DNA of 64,000 nt from Lethocerus indicus (GCA_019843655.1 JACDQD010000004.1:14756001-14820000), one strand, 5' to 3'. Positions 12,001-23,839 are shown, counted from the stretch's first letter. Numbers and translations are program-made. Notes: generated by a model not told the origin, from the letters alone.

Positions 12001-13655
12001 GATGAAGAAATATGAAAATAAAACATGCTATAAAATAAGTGCAGATAATTTAAAATTGCATTAATTTCATAACCCTCAGAAAATGGGTTTAAGCAACCAT
12101 CAGTTCACTAAAAAAGAAGAAGCAAAATTAATTAATTACAACCACATAGTTGAATTGGATTACTTTTTATATGATTTTCATCAAATGATACAATGAATAA
12201 TGATAAGGAATAAATAAAAACACAAATAAACAAATGACATTATGAAACAAATAACAGGGAAAAGTTGGTCATTTCAGTCATCCTAATCTACAGAATTATA
12301 TAACCACACAGCCCATAATCCCAACTAACTTAATGAAAGAGGCACCTTAAATAGGGGACTCCTTACATAGATGAAGCCCAGAAAAGATTAGCATCAGTGA
12401 TAGTGTACACACGTTGTATAGAAACTTCCAGTAACAACTGCTTTCATTAGGGCAATGATTACCATTCATGATGAAGGAGTGAAATTAAGTATTATTATAA
12501 TACTGTTATATTTATTGCAGTTGTTTCTTGGTAAGTGTGTCATTATTCAATAACTGCTTATTGAAAATCTGAAGAAAATTGATGGTCAAATCATTGTATA
12601 GAGGTTAATGCACATATTAGTTCTTAAATAATACATACATTTTATACTGTGTATATTAAATAGAGATTATACCTTAGGCATAACACTTATCCTTGCAGTC
12701 CAATCACCCCCATGAGTTCCACCAGCCCTTTTCACAAATGATGTAGTAATCTTAAATAATCCATCTTCTATATCCTGAATACCAAACGTTTTTCCATTAT
12801 GTTGAGTCCAAGTATAGCGATCTAAATTGTCACCTTGCTCACACCAATGTCTGAAAGAAATAATTTCTTCTTATTTCTCAAACATAAATATTCAACATCT
12901 AATAAAGATATTACACTAATAGTTTAAAGACATTTCTGACGATTCCATGAAACTAATTGAATGAACTTACCTTATGCCTTCACCGCTAGGACGAAGGTTT
13001 TTAGGGAAGTACCACATTAGACCCATAACAGGGGAATAAGGTTCTCTAGTTTTGAGGCCAAAATAATTTCCAGGTCTATAACTGCCCCAGTACCTCTCAG
13101 GAACAGCCAAACCACTTTTCACAACTACCTACAGGATATAAATTCAAATAGGGATGATTTTTATCCTTCATCAAAGAAAAAAACATTTTTTATCCTATAG
13201 TTTATTAATGCAGTGTCTGTTCTGGTTTTACTGGATTCCTGATATGTTAATGAATGTCTACATCCAAAAACCTTAAAGGAAATATTATACAGCGGTTTAA
13301 TTATTTGTGAGAAAACAAATTGCACACTATTTACTACCATTCTAACACATAAAAATAAAATATTAATACACTAAGGTAGCGGCTCCCTCCATCAGTCCCT
13401 GGCTTATTAAAAGTAAGAACTGTTCGATCCTACCTAAATTGTAAATATTACCTTGTTGTTGTCGAAAGGTGTGTTAACGCGGGTCTCCAGATAGCCCTTA
13501 TATCCAATGCAACAAGCGATGAGAATGCATACCAGAGTAAGGAAGGTTTTAGTTGAGAATTTTGACCGGTTCTGTTCTTGGGCCTGTTTTTTCGTTTCGG
13601 TTTTGTTGGACTTGTGAGCCCTGTCGGCGGCGTTCGGTTTCCTCTGTTTGGACAT
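9023..13655 (-). CDS. MOGS: Mannosyl-oligosaccharide glucosidase (glucosidase I, GH63)
   Basis: The enzyme removes the terminal alpha-1,2-glucose from Glc3Man9GlcNAc2 in the ER lumen, the first step of N-glycan trimming. Exons on the minus strand are 13655-13452, 13128-12971, 12850-12673 and 10918-9023. All have GT-AG borders and join in phase to 811 codons plus TAA; human MOGS is 837 aa. The N-terminus is a Lys/Arg-rich cytosolic tail followed by one hydrophobic segment (about residues 36-54, [15 protein letters not shown]), the type II ER membrane topology of the family. Later landmarks are [20 protein letters not shown] (exon 2), HGGDWTARI (exon 3), WDEGFH (412-417), LDDYPR (549-554), the glucosidase I signature ERHLDLRCW (562-570), WRGPIW and IWEQYND near 781. 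A poly-proline patch (about 632-636) precedes the C-terminal part of the catalytic domain. The start is chosen because it gives the expected tail-plus-anchor. The gene body is CpG-depleted. Confidence 0.97.
10919..12672 (-). other. MOGS intron 3, about 1.75 kb
   Basis: The intron runs from the exon 3 donor (GTATAA on the minus strand, at 12672) to the acceptor TTTTTCAG before 10918. It is AT-rich. I see no conserved coding sequence or recognisable transposon in it; open frames near 11206-11469 show no family resemblance. Confidence 0.75.
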
Positions 13656-13995
13656 CTCTGGCGAACTCCCATTACCGGTCTACATTTTATGTGTTGGAGT
13701 GTTTACATCGGGCACGTCACGCACACACACACGGCCCAGCTGATCGACCCGCTCTGCAGATAGCGCCTCGATAAAGCCCGTGAGAAAATCTGTAGAGGTT
13801 GTCGCCGACCCGCTATGTTTTATTTCTGCTCTTATTTTAACGAATCGTACCCGTTTTTAAGACCGAGGACGCGGCCCGCGTTTCCGCCGAGCGCCTGCTC
13901 CGTTTTGACTTGAGTGCGTCTCGCCAGTTCCGCCCCGAGTTCTACCCGGCCGACCATTTCTGTTGACTTTTTATTAAGTGATGCATTTTTAAAAC
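13656..13995. promoter_or_regulatory. CpG-rich bidirectional promoter region (MOGS / MGQSSSS gene)
   Basis: The 340 bp between the two divergent ATGs are GC-rich and dense in CpG (for example GGACGCGGCCCGCG near 13866-13879), while the gene bodies on both sides are CpG-poor. This is the pattern of an unmethylated promoter island. No TATA box is evident at a convincing position for either direction. A (CA)n run (ACGCACACACACACG, near 13719-13733) lies in the middle. The transcription starts are inferred, not seen. Confidence 0.6.
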
Positions 13996-14023
13996 ATGGG
14001 ACAATCGTCTAGCAGTCCTCATT
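13996..14023 (+). CDS. Candidate first coding exon of an N-myristoylated protein (partial)
   Basis: An ATG in good context (AAAACATGGG) starts MGQSSSSPH, then the frame enters a consensus donor GTAAGT at 14024 in phase 1. Gly2 with Ser6 fits the N-myristoyltransferase pattern MGxxxS. It is placed immediately downstream of the CpG-rich promoter and diverges from MOGS. CpG depletion over the following 2 kb suggests transcribed, methylated sequence. No second exon is recognised in the remaining 50 kb, so the product cannot be named. Families with a short Gly2 first exon before a long intron, such as neuralized-like or numb-like adaptors, are possible, but nothing here decides between them. The exon itself could be part of a 5' UTR. 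Confidence 0.4.
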
Positions 14024-16884
14024 GTAAGTTTTGTACATTTTTTGAGCCCGATCAGTTGGGTTTTTGTTTCGAACGCTTTCGTTACGATTTCTTATCGGTT
14101 TTGAATAATTAGCCGTCCATAACCAATGATCAATTCCCAGTTCCCGTTCTCTGTCCAACTTGAAAGTTCGCTGCTACGTTTAGACGTAATGTTGAAAATG
14201 TACGCCTGCAATGATGTTTACTGAACGATATGACAGATTTAATGGAACATTGTGTTAATTTTGTTTAATCCCGAGAAATTTATCCCATTATAAAACTAAT
14301 TTGGAAGTAACGGACTCATTCTTACAGATTATGTTTTAAATGTCAAATCAAAATTTACTTGATATGCATGTAATTCACAATTCTCCCAAGTGATCTCCTA
14401 CTTATTTGAAATTATGAGTATGTGTAAATTAAAATAGAAAAGAAATTTCTTTTTTGCCATTATTTATGTATGCATGCAGCATGCGGTTTTCTGTTGGGTG
14501 TATTAAATATATTTATATATATTATATATATTCTGTACTTGGATTTAAATTTTTTTTTCCTAATGTATTATTTCTATTCTCTATTTAATGTTTCTATTTA
14601 GAATGTAGAATGTTGTATTATGAAATTGCATTGTGTATTTATTAATTTTTGTATTAGAAATTAGTAAATACAATTTTGCGGTGTTAATTTATAATGCTGG
14701 CCACTATGATTCCACAGTTACATTTGATATAGTCTTGTGTCAAATAAGATAGTCGGGGTTAATTGATGCTCTTATTTTATCACTGGATAGATAGTACTGT
14801 TATATATTATGAGAGGTTTTTATATTATGTAGGTAGTCATATTATTTCTTAAGTAAATAGGCTTGGTCTTATATTAATATACGTTTTAATCATTATATTT
14901 GTTGTTTATGATTTGGAGATTGGATGTCAAATGGATTTCAACAATTGTGAAATCACCATCATGAGAATCCTGCCCTGTAAAATATATTGGCAAACTTAAC
15001 TTTTGGTTATTAGAGATTGATTGAATTGATGTTATTGCTATCTAACATTAATCTAAGTTTGTTTAAGGTAGGAGGATACAGTAAGTATTTATTTGTTCAC
15101 AGAATATACATATGCCTATTTTCATTATACTGAACTTATTTATCCAATGTATAGTAATCAATTGTTGTAAAAAATGAACTAGAAACAATTCTAGAATTCA
15201 GTCATGGAATAGATCCTTGGGAGTAGAATTCCAGGCTTCATGATATTTGATTATTCACCATCTGTGAGACCATATATGTATCAAAAATAAGGTTCATAAC
15301 AGGTTTAGAATGCTGTCAAATTTAAACCTACTTAAGTAATCGTTAAATAATTCAGTCTTTAAATTATTATAGAATACAAAAAAGAAAAAATCAGTTTCAA
15401 GATATAATTAATGAAAAGTAATATTCATATACCTATCTATGTAAATACAATATTAGGTATCTCATGTGCCATTCTTGTTATTAAATGTGAAGTCATTGAT
15501 TAATGAGAATTTATTTCAACTTGAACGGTTATTTCCATCCATATGTTACATTAATTATAACAAAAATGCTATTAAAATGGTTTAATTTGTTCAGCACATT
15601 TTGACTTGTATATAATAAAGAAATAATATGAAACAATTTTTAGACAATCTTTTTGAATTTGTTCTATGTGTAATTTAAAGTACTTGCCCAAAACAATCCA
15701 TCCAACTTATGTTAGTTAGATTGCCTTCATTTTCTTGATTTGGTAGAGTATAGTATTGAATTTAGATTTTTTATTTAATGCACTTTGTAATATTATTTTC
15801 ACATATAGTCACTAATATTAATTGCTCTGATTCCCCATGAAATAGTTCAAATTCCTCACATAACTAACTAGTAATTTAAGCGATTTCTGTCTACAAATGT
15901 ATAAATTTTTGTAGATTTTATGTATATCCGTTAGATTAATTAGTACAAGTTTCTTAAATGAAAATTGTTAGTCTGTAATAAATTAATGTCCACTTAACGT
16001 TTTTGCTTTAAGCTTTGTCAGTTATTCTGTGTAGATTTATGTAGTGCATGTAATTTTATTTTAATACAATTAAACATAAGTACATTATTTCGTGAACAGA
16101 AACCGTGATTTGTTGAACTGTAGGTAGGTCGAGGAAAAATTTCGGATGCGAAAAGCTTGTGCGTTGTATTTAGTGTCAGTTGCGAGAAGCGCATGTTAGT
16201 TTCATCCAATCTGTCGCTAAGTTCCGCGTTCGATCAATGCTGGGCAACCCAGCAACGGCCCAATCGGGTTTATATTTGAAATTTATCGTTTCACCCTTTA
16301 GCATCGGCCAATTTCATTTTGTAACTACCGGGAAAATGTTTTCACATTTCATAGCACCAAGCCATTTATGCGAGCTTACACATTTTCGAAAACATAAACA
16401 AAAATATTTTGTTTTTTTTCTGGTATAAAAGGTTTGGCCATGAGTGAACGGTGAACTCCTGGTGACATAAGATTGGGGTTATGGGTTGTAAATTTGAAAA
16501 TACCATTTCTTGTCGTAGACATTTTGGATTTTTAGATTTACGTAGATTGTAGATTCGTGTTCTTGTCTCCTCTCGCTGATTTGGTCTTTTGTTAGTGCTT
16601 CAGTAGCAATGTGAGTCACTTTGGCACGTTGGATGCTTTTGGGGCATCTTGTGTTAAAAAAACAAGATTAGTCTTTTTAGATTAGTGTAGGAAATTTAGT
16701 TTTCGCATTATACGCATATTTTAAACTTACGCTTATCATATCCCCATTGAAGTTTGTGACTGCTAATAATAATTATAATGCTAATAATTTAAATCATACG
16801 GTTCGTAATTATTTTATATCACTTAAATTAAATGTTTCAAAACAATATTGAAATCACTTACTTTCCTAATTCGCAAATACAATT
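14024..16884 (+). other. CpG-poor AT-rich DNA, probably intron 1 of the MGQSSSS gene
   Basis: No coding exon, transposon or RNA gene is recognised. CpG is scarce from about 14.1 to 16.0 kb (roughly 10 in 1.5 kb at 14401-15900 by eye, below half of expectation) and becomes common from about 16.0 kb. Short open frames around 16018-16428 have no family resemblance. Confidence 0.5.
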
Positions 16885-17475
16885 GATCAATAACTGCTAT
16901 TCCGAATCTGAAGAAAGGTTCAACAAATAATTGGAAGCTGAGTACATTAAAATGCTATTATACCTTCAATGTATCATTTATCCTTGTAGTCCAATTCAAT
17001 GAATATTTTTCACAAATGATATGGTCATCTTGACTAAGCTAATGGTCATCTTGAAATTTTTGAATGCCTAATGTTTTTCCACCATGTAGAGTCCAAGTAT
17101 GTTGATCTAAATTATCATCTTGCTGGAATAAATGACTAGTACATTATGATTCTGACAGTTTATTAAAAATAAATACTCGATACTAAATTAATACATTAGA
17201 TTAAGGTATGAGCCACGCCTCTTTCCACAACTACCTGCAGCATATTAATTCAGATTATTGAAATTTCACCAGGTACTATAAATTAGTTATGAGTTGTATC
17301 TTTTATCAATGTGGTATTTACAGGATTCCTGGTAAAACACATTGAGTTTTGTCCGTTCCAGCAATTATGTTCTAGTACAACATTATACAACAGTTTTACA
17401 GTTCGTATTACAAAGTTTAAATTCATATTTTTAAAATACATATAAATAATATAATGCCAACGGCACTCCCATTAG
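16885..17475 (-). pseudogene. Decayed partial copy of MOGS (exon 3, exon 2 edge and introns)
   Basis: This block aligns in the same orientation with MOGS 12540-13400. Landmarks in order are: CAATAACTGCT...AATCTGAAGAAA (intron 3), ATCCTTG-AGTCCAAT (exon 3 end), AGAGTCCAAGTAT and GATCTAAATT (exon 3 start), TTTCCACAACTACCTGCAG (exon 2 start with its acceptor), and GGATTCCTG (intron 1). Intron sequence is present, so it is a DNA-level duplication and not a retrocopy. Most of exon 2 (parent about 12915-13102) is deleted. The minus-strand reading TWTLHGGKTLGIQKFQDDH mirrors parental [19 protein letters not shown] but then hits a stop. A 21-bp internal duplication (ATGGTCATCTTGA at 17021 and 17042) adds a further break. 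It is non-functional. Confidence 0.85.
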
Positions 17476-18273
17476 TTTAAAGGTGTTTTTGACAAGCTGA
17501 AGAGACCAATGACCTCATTTCATAATCATTGGGATGGAAGTTTTTAGGAAAGCGTCCAGATCAGACATACTGTACGCGTGAGAAATTCCAGAGTCGACAT
17601 ATTTAGGGAGTAGTGTGGAGGAAGGGTGGGAGTAAGGTTGAAAAATCGGTTGCAGGTTTGTGTTTTTTCTTTTCAGTCTATGGTTACGAGTGTGTAGCAG
17701 AGAATGGGAATCAAGCGGTTTTGGAATCTTGCCCGCGCTCCTCCACTCCACCGCCGCTCCAAGTAACTTTCTCGGCCTATCTTCCTTCTCCCGAGTGCGC
17801 AACCTAGTCCCATCGGCCCTACCTTCCTCCTTGTCGCCATTTCCTCGGGTGAAATCCTCGGTTACATGTTACGAGAAACTCGTCGCTCAAAATAAATCTG
17901 TCTCGGAATGTTACATTTAATTGTATTCCGCCCATTTCTGATTGCAAATTATCAGTTAAAAGAAACGAAGAACCATTTTACCGAAAAAATGCAAACATTA
18001 AGCCGGCCCTCTTGATAAGAGCGGTTAATGCTCGCCTAAGAATTAGAGTAAGTTTGGTTATAGAAGAGGTTGGTGTGAGGTTTCCTTGTTATTCAATCCT
18101 TTCTGTTTGTCGTGCCCTAGGTTTTCATCTATGACGCTCATAAAAAATCCTGTTTTCTCAGTGCCACATGCACATTTGTACAGATAAATTCACAGTGCGG
18201 CTGCCCCCTGTTGGCCCCAGTGGGTCACGACCCGTTTTGGGGACGGTAGCCTTGGACATACTATGTTAATGCC
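17476..18273. other. Gene-free stretch between MOGS copy and LINE fragment
   Basis: The sequence is moderately GC-rich around 17600-17860, with overlapping open frames on both strands but no recognisable protein. The part next to the LINE fragment (about 18190-18270, including TGGGTCACGACCCG) may belong to that element's 3' end, but I cannot show it. Confidence 0.4.
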
Positions 18274-18765
18274 TTAGTAAGAATGAGGTGTGTTGTTTAG
18301 TGTTTTAGGCTGGTGTGGAATTATCCTACATGTAGGGGGTATGTGTACTGGAGCCGTGAAGTTGCTGGACCCATGTATCTTTAGCGTCTCGTGTGGGAGG
18401 ACGGCTGTCGAATCTAGGGATTGGAGTGATGGGATTGAATTCTGTAGGAGTTTGCCGGTGGACCCCCACGGCTTAATTCCGTAAGCCCAGTTAGGTTTTA
18501 GAATGCAGTTATAAATTAATAACTTGTACTTTAGTGATAGTTGAGATCCATTGTCGAGGAGTCTGAGTAACAGTTTGAAGCGTCCTTTCGTTTGTGCACG
18601 TTTGAGTCTTGTATGTGGGTTCCATGTTAATCTCCTGTCTAAGCGCCGTCCCAAGTACCGCACTTGATTTTCAATAGGAAGTTGAGACCGGTTCAGGAAA
18701 ACAGGAGAACATGTTCTCTCATGCTCTTCTCAAGGTAAACGTAACATGAGCGCTTTTGGTACTTT
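18274..18765 (-). mobile_element. Truncated Jockey-type non-LTR retrotransposon (end of reverse transcriptase)
   Basis: The minus-strand translation contains VRYLGRRLDRRLTWNPHTRL, then RFKLLLRLLDNGSQLSLKYK, LLIYNCILKPNWAYGIKPWG and SIPSLQS. This is the stretch just after the RT catalytic core in Jockey-clade elements (KYLG..LDRRLTW...H, LLIYK.ILKP.WTYGI.LWG, IQ.FQS). Upstream, HVTFTLRR is also recognisable but in another frame, so there is at least one frameshift near 18720-18730. The YADD catalytic box and the endonuclease are absent. The element is a dead 5'-truncated fragment; no poly(A) tail or target-site duplication was identified. Confidence 0.8.
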
Positions 18766-21700
18766 CATTTTCTTTCATTGTTTTTACTGAGCCGACATAT
18801 TTGATAGCCTTCAAGTTTGAAACGTTAAATCGATCCTAGTATCGATGTAGGCAAGTGAAGAACACCATTTGTACTATTGTACTAGGTTGTTTTTAACGAA
18901 CCTTTTACTATTTCTATAGATATACATAAAAAATGATCGTAATTTTATTTATTTTCGTACGCTGGATGTTTTTCTGAAAGTGAATTAATCTTCAAATTTC
19001 TTCCTATTTATCATTCAAAGTAAATTATTTCAGAGTTCAATTATTACCTGCAGTCCATCGTTCCCAATTCGGTCCACATAGCCGACATTCTGGGTGTGTG
19101 ATTGATTATAACTGGATAGGATGTTATTATAAGTAACAGTTCGCTGTGGCTGCTCCTGGAAACGTCTATATTTGATTTTGTAGCCCATTTGATTCGGAAT
19201 TTTACCCATACTCGAACGTTACAAATACTGCTGGGACTAACAACCATATTGTCGTGGTGACACATTTTTGAAAATATCGCCGATTTCCAGCGCTACCTTT
19301 TAATTAATTTACCTTTTAATTCATCAATACTTTCCAAACATAAAATTTTCAAATATTTACATTCTTTTGATAAAAAAAATGAAGTAGGATGCGGTAAGAG
19401 GCCAGGACAGGTGGCGGAGCGCAGATGGTCCTTCTTGGCTCAGTTCACCTGTTCTCTTACCTATAGCACATGTTGGCACACTTATTTTTGTAACAGCAAC
19501 AAGTGGTAATTCTAAAAAAAAAATAAGTTTTATTCCGAAAACGCGCTGTATATTCTGATATTTACGATGGGCCATTTTGGGTAAATTTCACAAAACATTT
19601 TCGCTGTCCGCATTTAATCAAATATTCCTTCCTTGGACATGAGTTATCATCCCTCGACAGTACTAAAATGTTTACTACAAAAAGTATCAGCGACTAGAAG
19701 CCGCATAAATTATTCGCGTCCAATAAACGTAATTGACCATTCGGAATGGAAATTGGCCAGGAACTTTCACGGTTGCCTCAGGCCTTCCTGACCGCAATAA
19801 CGCTTCGATCTCACGGGACGGATGTTCTTTGAACCTGTCGATATTGAACCATTTTTGTCTCGGCACTAGCGTGACTGTGCAACCGCGGCCTGCTCTGAAA
19901 TGTACGCATTGCCGCTCTGGTACACTTGGTCGTTTACGCACCGTCAGACGAGTGAAGGTCGCCCTCAATATATCAGCGCTCTATGAACGATGGCTCGACT
20001 TATTTTGACAAACCCGTTATTTACGTCTTAAAAGATAGCCTACAGACTTTATTCATGTAAAGCGCATAAATAAACATTGCCTAAGCGCCGAAAACCGACA
20101 ATGCTCGCCAGGTAAACGGCGGTAAACATATAGCTATCTGATGAAGCATTATTTTTGTTGTGGGTATTTGTGTAATATTTTTAATAAGCAACAACGAAAG
20201 CCTCAGTGTTTTCTTGTCTACGCTAGCTAGTTTGGTCATTCGCTAGAGCGGTTTTGGCGAAAGAACAAAAAAAAAATGCTATTCGAAACCCTTCCTGACT
20301 ACAGTACAGGTATTCCACAAAAGGGTTTTTATTGTATGTTGTTCCATTTGTTGTTTAGAGTTAATTGGTATGCAAACATTAAAATATGTATTGTCAAATT
20401 TTAATTTACGTATCCGGATAGTTAAGAATGTTTTATGTAAATTAAGCTATTGTCATATAGTATCTTAAATAGGAACGTTATCATGATAAAGTTGAAAAAA
20501 TAGGACAATTTAATTTAGAATGAAGATAGGTATTTTTTAGAGTCAGGGTTAGTTTCTTACTATTATTATTAATTGATTATTTGTTCCGTAAAGTGGTTCT
20601 TTTAAAATACAAAAATGGTAATAACTTTTTAAGGTTGATCTTGGATCTGGGACTCTTATAGTTGGCACTGGTTTCACTATCTTTCCTTGAAAGGGGTCCT
20701 GTAGAGTTTTCCAAAGAATGTTTCTCAAGTTCGCGGGAAAAAGAAAATTAATTTACGTTTCAGGTCTCGTACTTCGCAAGTAATTTATTGCCGCAGAGTC
20801 CCTTGCAGTTCGCACCTGCCGCTTCTGAAGGCGTTGTGGGTTGTGGTTCCCGAGGGAGAGAAGAACGAATACACACAGTCTGGAAATGGAGTAATGAAAA
20901 CTCCGTTGATTTCCAGTGTACCTCTCGTCAGTATAGGCTCTTTTAAACGGACTATTTCTCTTATTGCTAATTCATCTGCTTGTTGCGACTGTCGACACAA
21001 TAAACTGTCCACTTTACACTGTGCAGAAACTCATACTCAGCTCACACATTCTCATAATCCATCGTTAATCAGACAAGAAAATGAAACCGCAATTAAAGTT
21101 TATATGAATTACACAATTTCATCAGGAAAAGCGGCATGATTTCATTGTTCAGATCCTTTCAGTTTAAAAGAAGTTTTAGAGTTTAATATGTTCAACTGCC
21201 TCCAATGTCATTAAAATTGCAATCCTTTCGGTATACCGATATTTTAGAATTTAAAAATTTCTTACCAGGTTGACGTTCTCAGGAGTAAGTGTTTTGGAAT
21301 ATAGAGTATGGAATAGTGAGCTGTACTTTGACAGGAGGTTACGGAAACTCCGTACTGATTTGGATAAAATAAAGTAGGTGTTACCGTGGAGTGATGGCAA
21401 GAACACTATTTTCATTTTTACAAAATTTGAAGGCCATTTTTTAAAACTGGTTATACATCCACTCTCGATCGATCAACGTAGGCTGGTTTCCCACGAATAC
21501 AGAGATGTTTAGTCGATCCGAAATAGAATGTTTGCATTCAGAATGAGTTTTTATTCAAGTTCACTTCAAGTTGTAAATAGTAATAGTGTTCCCGTCAACT
21601 GTAGAGGATTTATGCAGGTATTGCGTGCCCTGGATGGGAGGCCACCAACTACTAGAATATTGAGTATTATACCTCTATATCCCATTAACTTAGTTGAGTT

Positions 21701-23551
21701 TAATGGTAGCATAAATTCCGAGACGGCCGAATTTATAAATATAATTGATACGTTAGAAGCAAAAGTATAGTTATTTACCTCGTCAATGGAATTTTCTGCT
21801 TTCTCCCGCTTTTGTTCGGTCCTGAACTAGCTGAAATATTTATTTCAGTTACAAATTTTCAGATTCTTGTTTAGCACTCCGGTAGTGGGTAGTTGCGAAA
21901 ATTGGCTACCGATGATGTTTTTCAATACTGCCACTATATTGTTTTTGTGAACTCAAAAACAACGTTAACATCTTTATGAAGCTTTGCACTCAAATAAAAG
22001 TGCAGTTACAGTGCTGACATGATACTCAATGCGTAGGTACTTCAATATATTACTAACGCCTTCGATCAACATCGAACTTCTCCTTTGGTATGTTACCGTC
22101 TGAAGTATTAGATGATCTACATCTAAGTTAAGTTCTACCTACATACCTTCGCTTCTGTCGTATCCAACTTTTGTGTACGACAGCTGACTCTCGGCCATTT
22201 TGTTTTCGTACTTAATGCGCGCGTTTTTTGGCCTTCGCCCGCTCAAAGCTTATGTTAATTCTGGAAATGGTTGTTATTCGGGACGACATCTAGAGTTAAA
22301 CAATTCAAGACGATACTGAGTCATGAGAAGGACATCATCGGCGGTAGGCGATGATCGTTGGCCGAGGATGACTCAACTCAACCTTTCTGTGGTTGGCACT
22401 CCGAGTCATTGAACCGACTCCTCTAGATATCATCAGACAGATGGCCTCTCCTGTCTCCCCTAATTTCCCATCAACGGTCATCATTAATTTCATTAGGCAT
22501 TTTTATTCTTTTAGTTTGTGCCGCATTTGTAAATGTAAAAATCATATCTCTATGAGGTTGTAGACATTGTATAGACTACGTTAATGTTAAAAATAGTTAC
22601 AAAAAAGTATCAGAAATTTCTGTGTTTTTCGGCAATTAAGGTTCAAGTCAGTCGTTCGACGCGGATACGTTCATGATAGCATATTCAGTATGGACGGCCA
22701 CTCTCAGTGACTCGCTTGATTTACAAGGGAACTTTCATTCGATCGAGGACAGATAACGTTGAAATTAACTTTGGAATACCTGTTTGGTGATCAACGAGAG
22801 TTCGTAACGCCATGGTTCTTGAGATCTCCTCAGTATGGATAACCTGTCCTGTCTGCTGTGACAGTTCGGCCAGGATGCCCTAATATAACCAAATGACTCA
22901 TCAACCTACTGATGAAATGCTACTGAACATGGCGAGTAGCTCAAATCGGTCTAGCAAAATGCCAAACCAGCGAGCACCGATAGAAGAACACAAAAACCAT
23001 GGTTTAATTAACATTGCAATTTTGTATCTTCCCACTGACATTATATTCAGCTACCTCGTATAACTGCAAACAAATAAAGGGCAGGGACAAATAAAACAAA
23101 CGATAAAGAATGAACAAAATAAGAAGTGGCTTGTTTTATTTTTTTGTACACGTTATTTTCTGTATAGATTTATTCTTATGTTGTCTCTCGTGTAGGCCTC
23201 GAGGTCACTTCCATTTTAGCCGCCGTTGGCTGACGTCAGGAATGTCCGGGAGTGAGATGGATTTGGAGGGGTGGATTAGGAGCCATTATCACTCATAAAA
23301 TCTTATTATAGAAATGATAAGAGTAATAAATACATTGATAATTTATAGCAATAATATCAACAAAAGAGAAGATATTTTTATGTTCTGTCTAACAAATTAG
23401 AAGCCTAACTATCAAAATCCATGATCTGGCTAGACATTTCTATCAATGTTTCTTCAAATGTTAATAAAGCAAATTTCTTCCTTTGGAGTAAATCTCCATT
23501 GGTAAATATTCAAAAACGTATCACTTCTGGGGAATGAAACACGTTTCAAAA
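18766..23551. other. Gene-free stretch with near-normal CpG
   Basis: No exon with family resemblance was found on either strand. Sub-features seen: CpG-rich blocks near 19730-20010, 20770-21000 and 22140-22480; two adjacent short inverted repeats at 22334-22409; a perfect CRE palindrome TGACGTCA at 23231-23238; and CGTGGGAA on the minus strand at 21488-21495. Open frames of 60-101 codons occur but none has a recognisable domain. Confidence 0.45.
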
Positions 23552-23781
23552 TACGAGGATGGTTTGATAAGTACGGCAAACAATAGTTTTAACATTGTTT
23601 TTTTAACAAAATTATTTTTATTTTTCAACGTAATCTCCATTTAGAGAGATACACTTGGTCCAGCAAGTTTCCAATTTTTTCATCCCGTCCGAAAAGGGAA
23701 TTCTTTCAAATTTTATTTTACGATAACTATCCACCTTTTAAATCCTTATCACCGTATCCACCTTATAAAATCACCCTCGTA
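23552..23781 (-). mobile_element. Internally deleted mariner element (230 bp, both ends present)
   Basis: The left end TACGAGGATGGTTTGATAAG and the right end (minus strand) TACGAGGGTGATTTTATAAG form terminal inverted repeats that agree at 17 of the first 20 positions. Each begins with the TA used by mariner as target site. Between them, minus-strand codons at about 23690-23618 read DGMKKLETCWTKCISLNGDY followed by VEK and a stop, the conserved C-terminus of mariner transposase. The catalytic D,D(34)D region is missing, so it is a non-autonomous, MITE-like remnant that could once have been mobilised in trans. Orientation is that of the transposase remnant. Confidence 0.85.
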
Positions 23782-23839
23782 AATAATTATCCACCCGATC
23801 ATATTGGTTCACTCATAGCACATTGGTTTCAAGCTCGGC

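Noticed and set aside
13553..13774. Plus-strand open frames across MOGS exon 1 and the promoter
   Set aside because: They arise from GC-rich sequence antisense to MOGS exon 1; no recognisable protein.
19687..20008. Overlapping 91-93 codon open frames on both strands
   Set aside because: Open in both directions because of locally high GC; neither translation resembles a known family.
20834..21139. 101-codon plus-strand open frame with a CxCRH-like stretch
   Set aside because: No zinc-finger spacing or other domain; no flanking splice sites that would join it to another exon.
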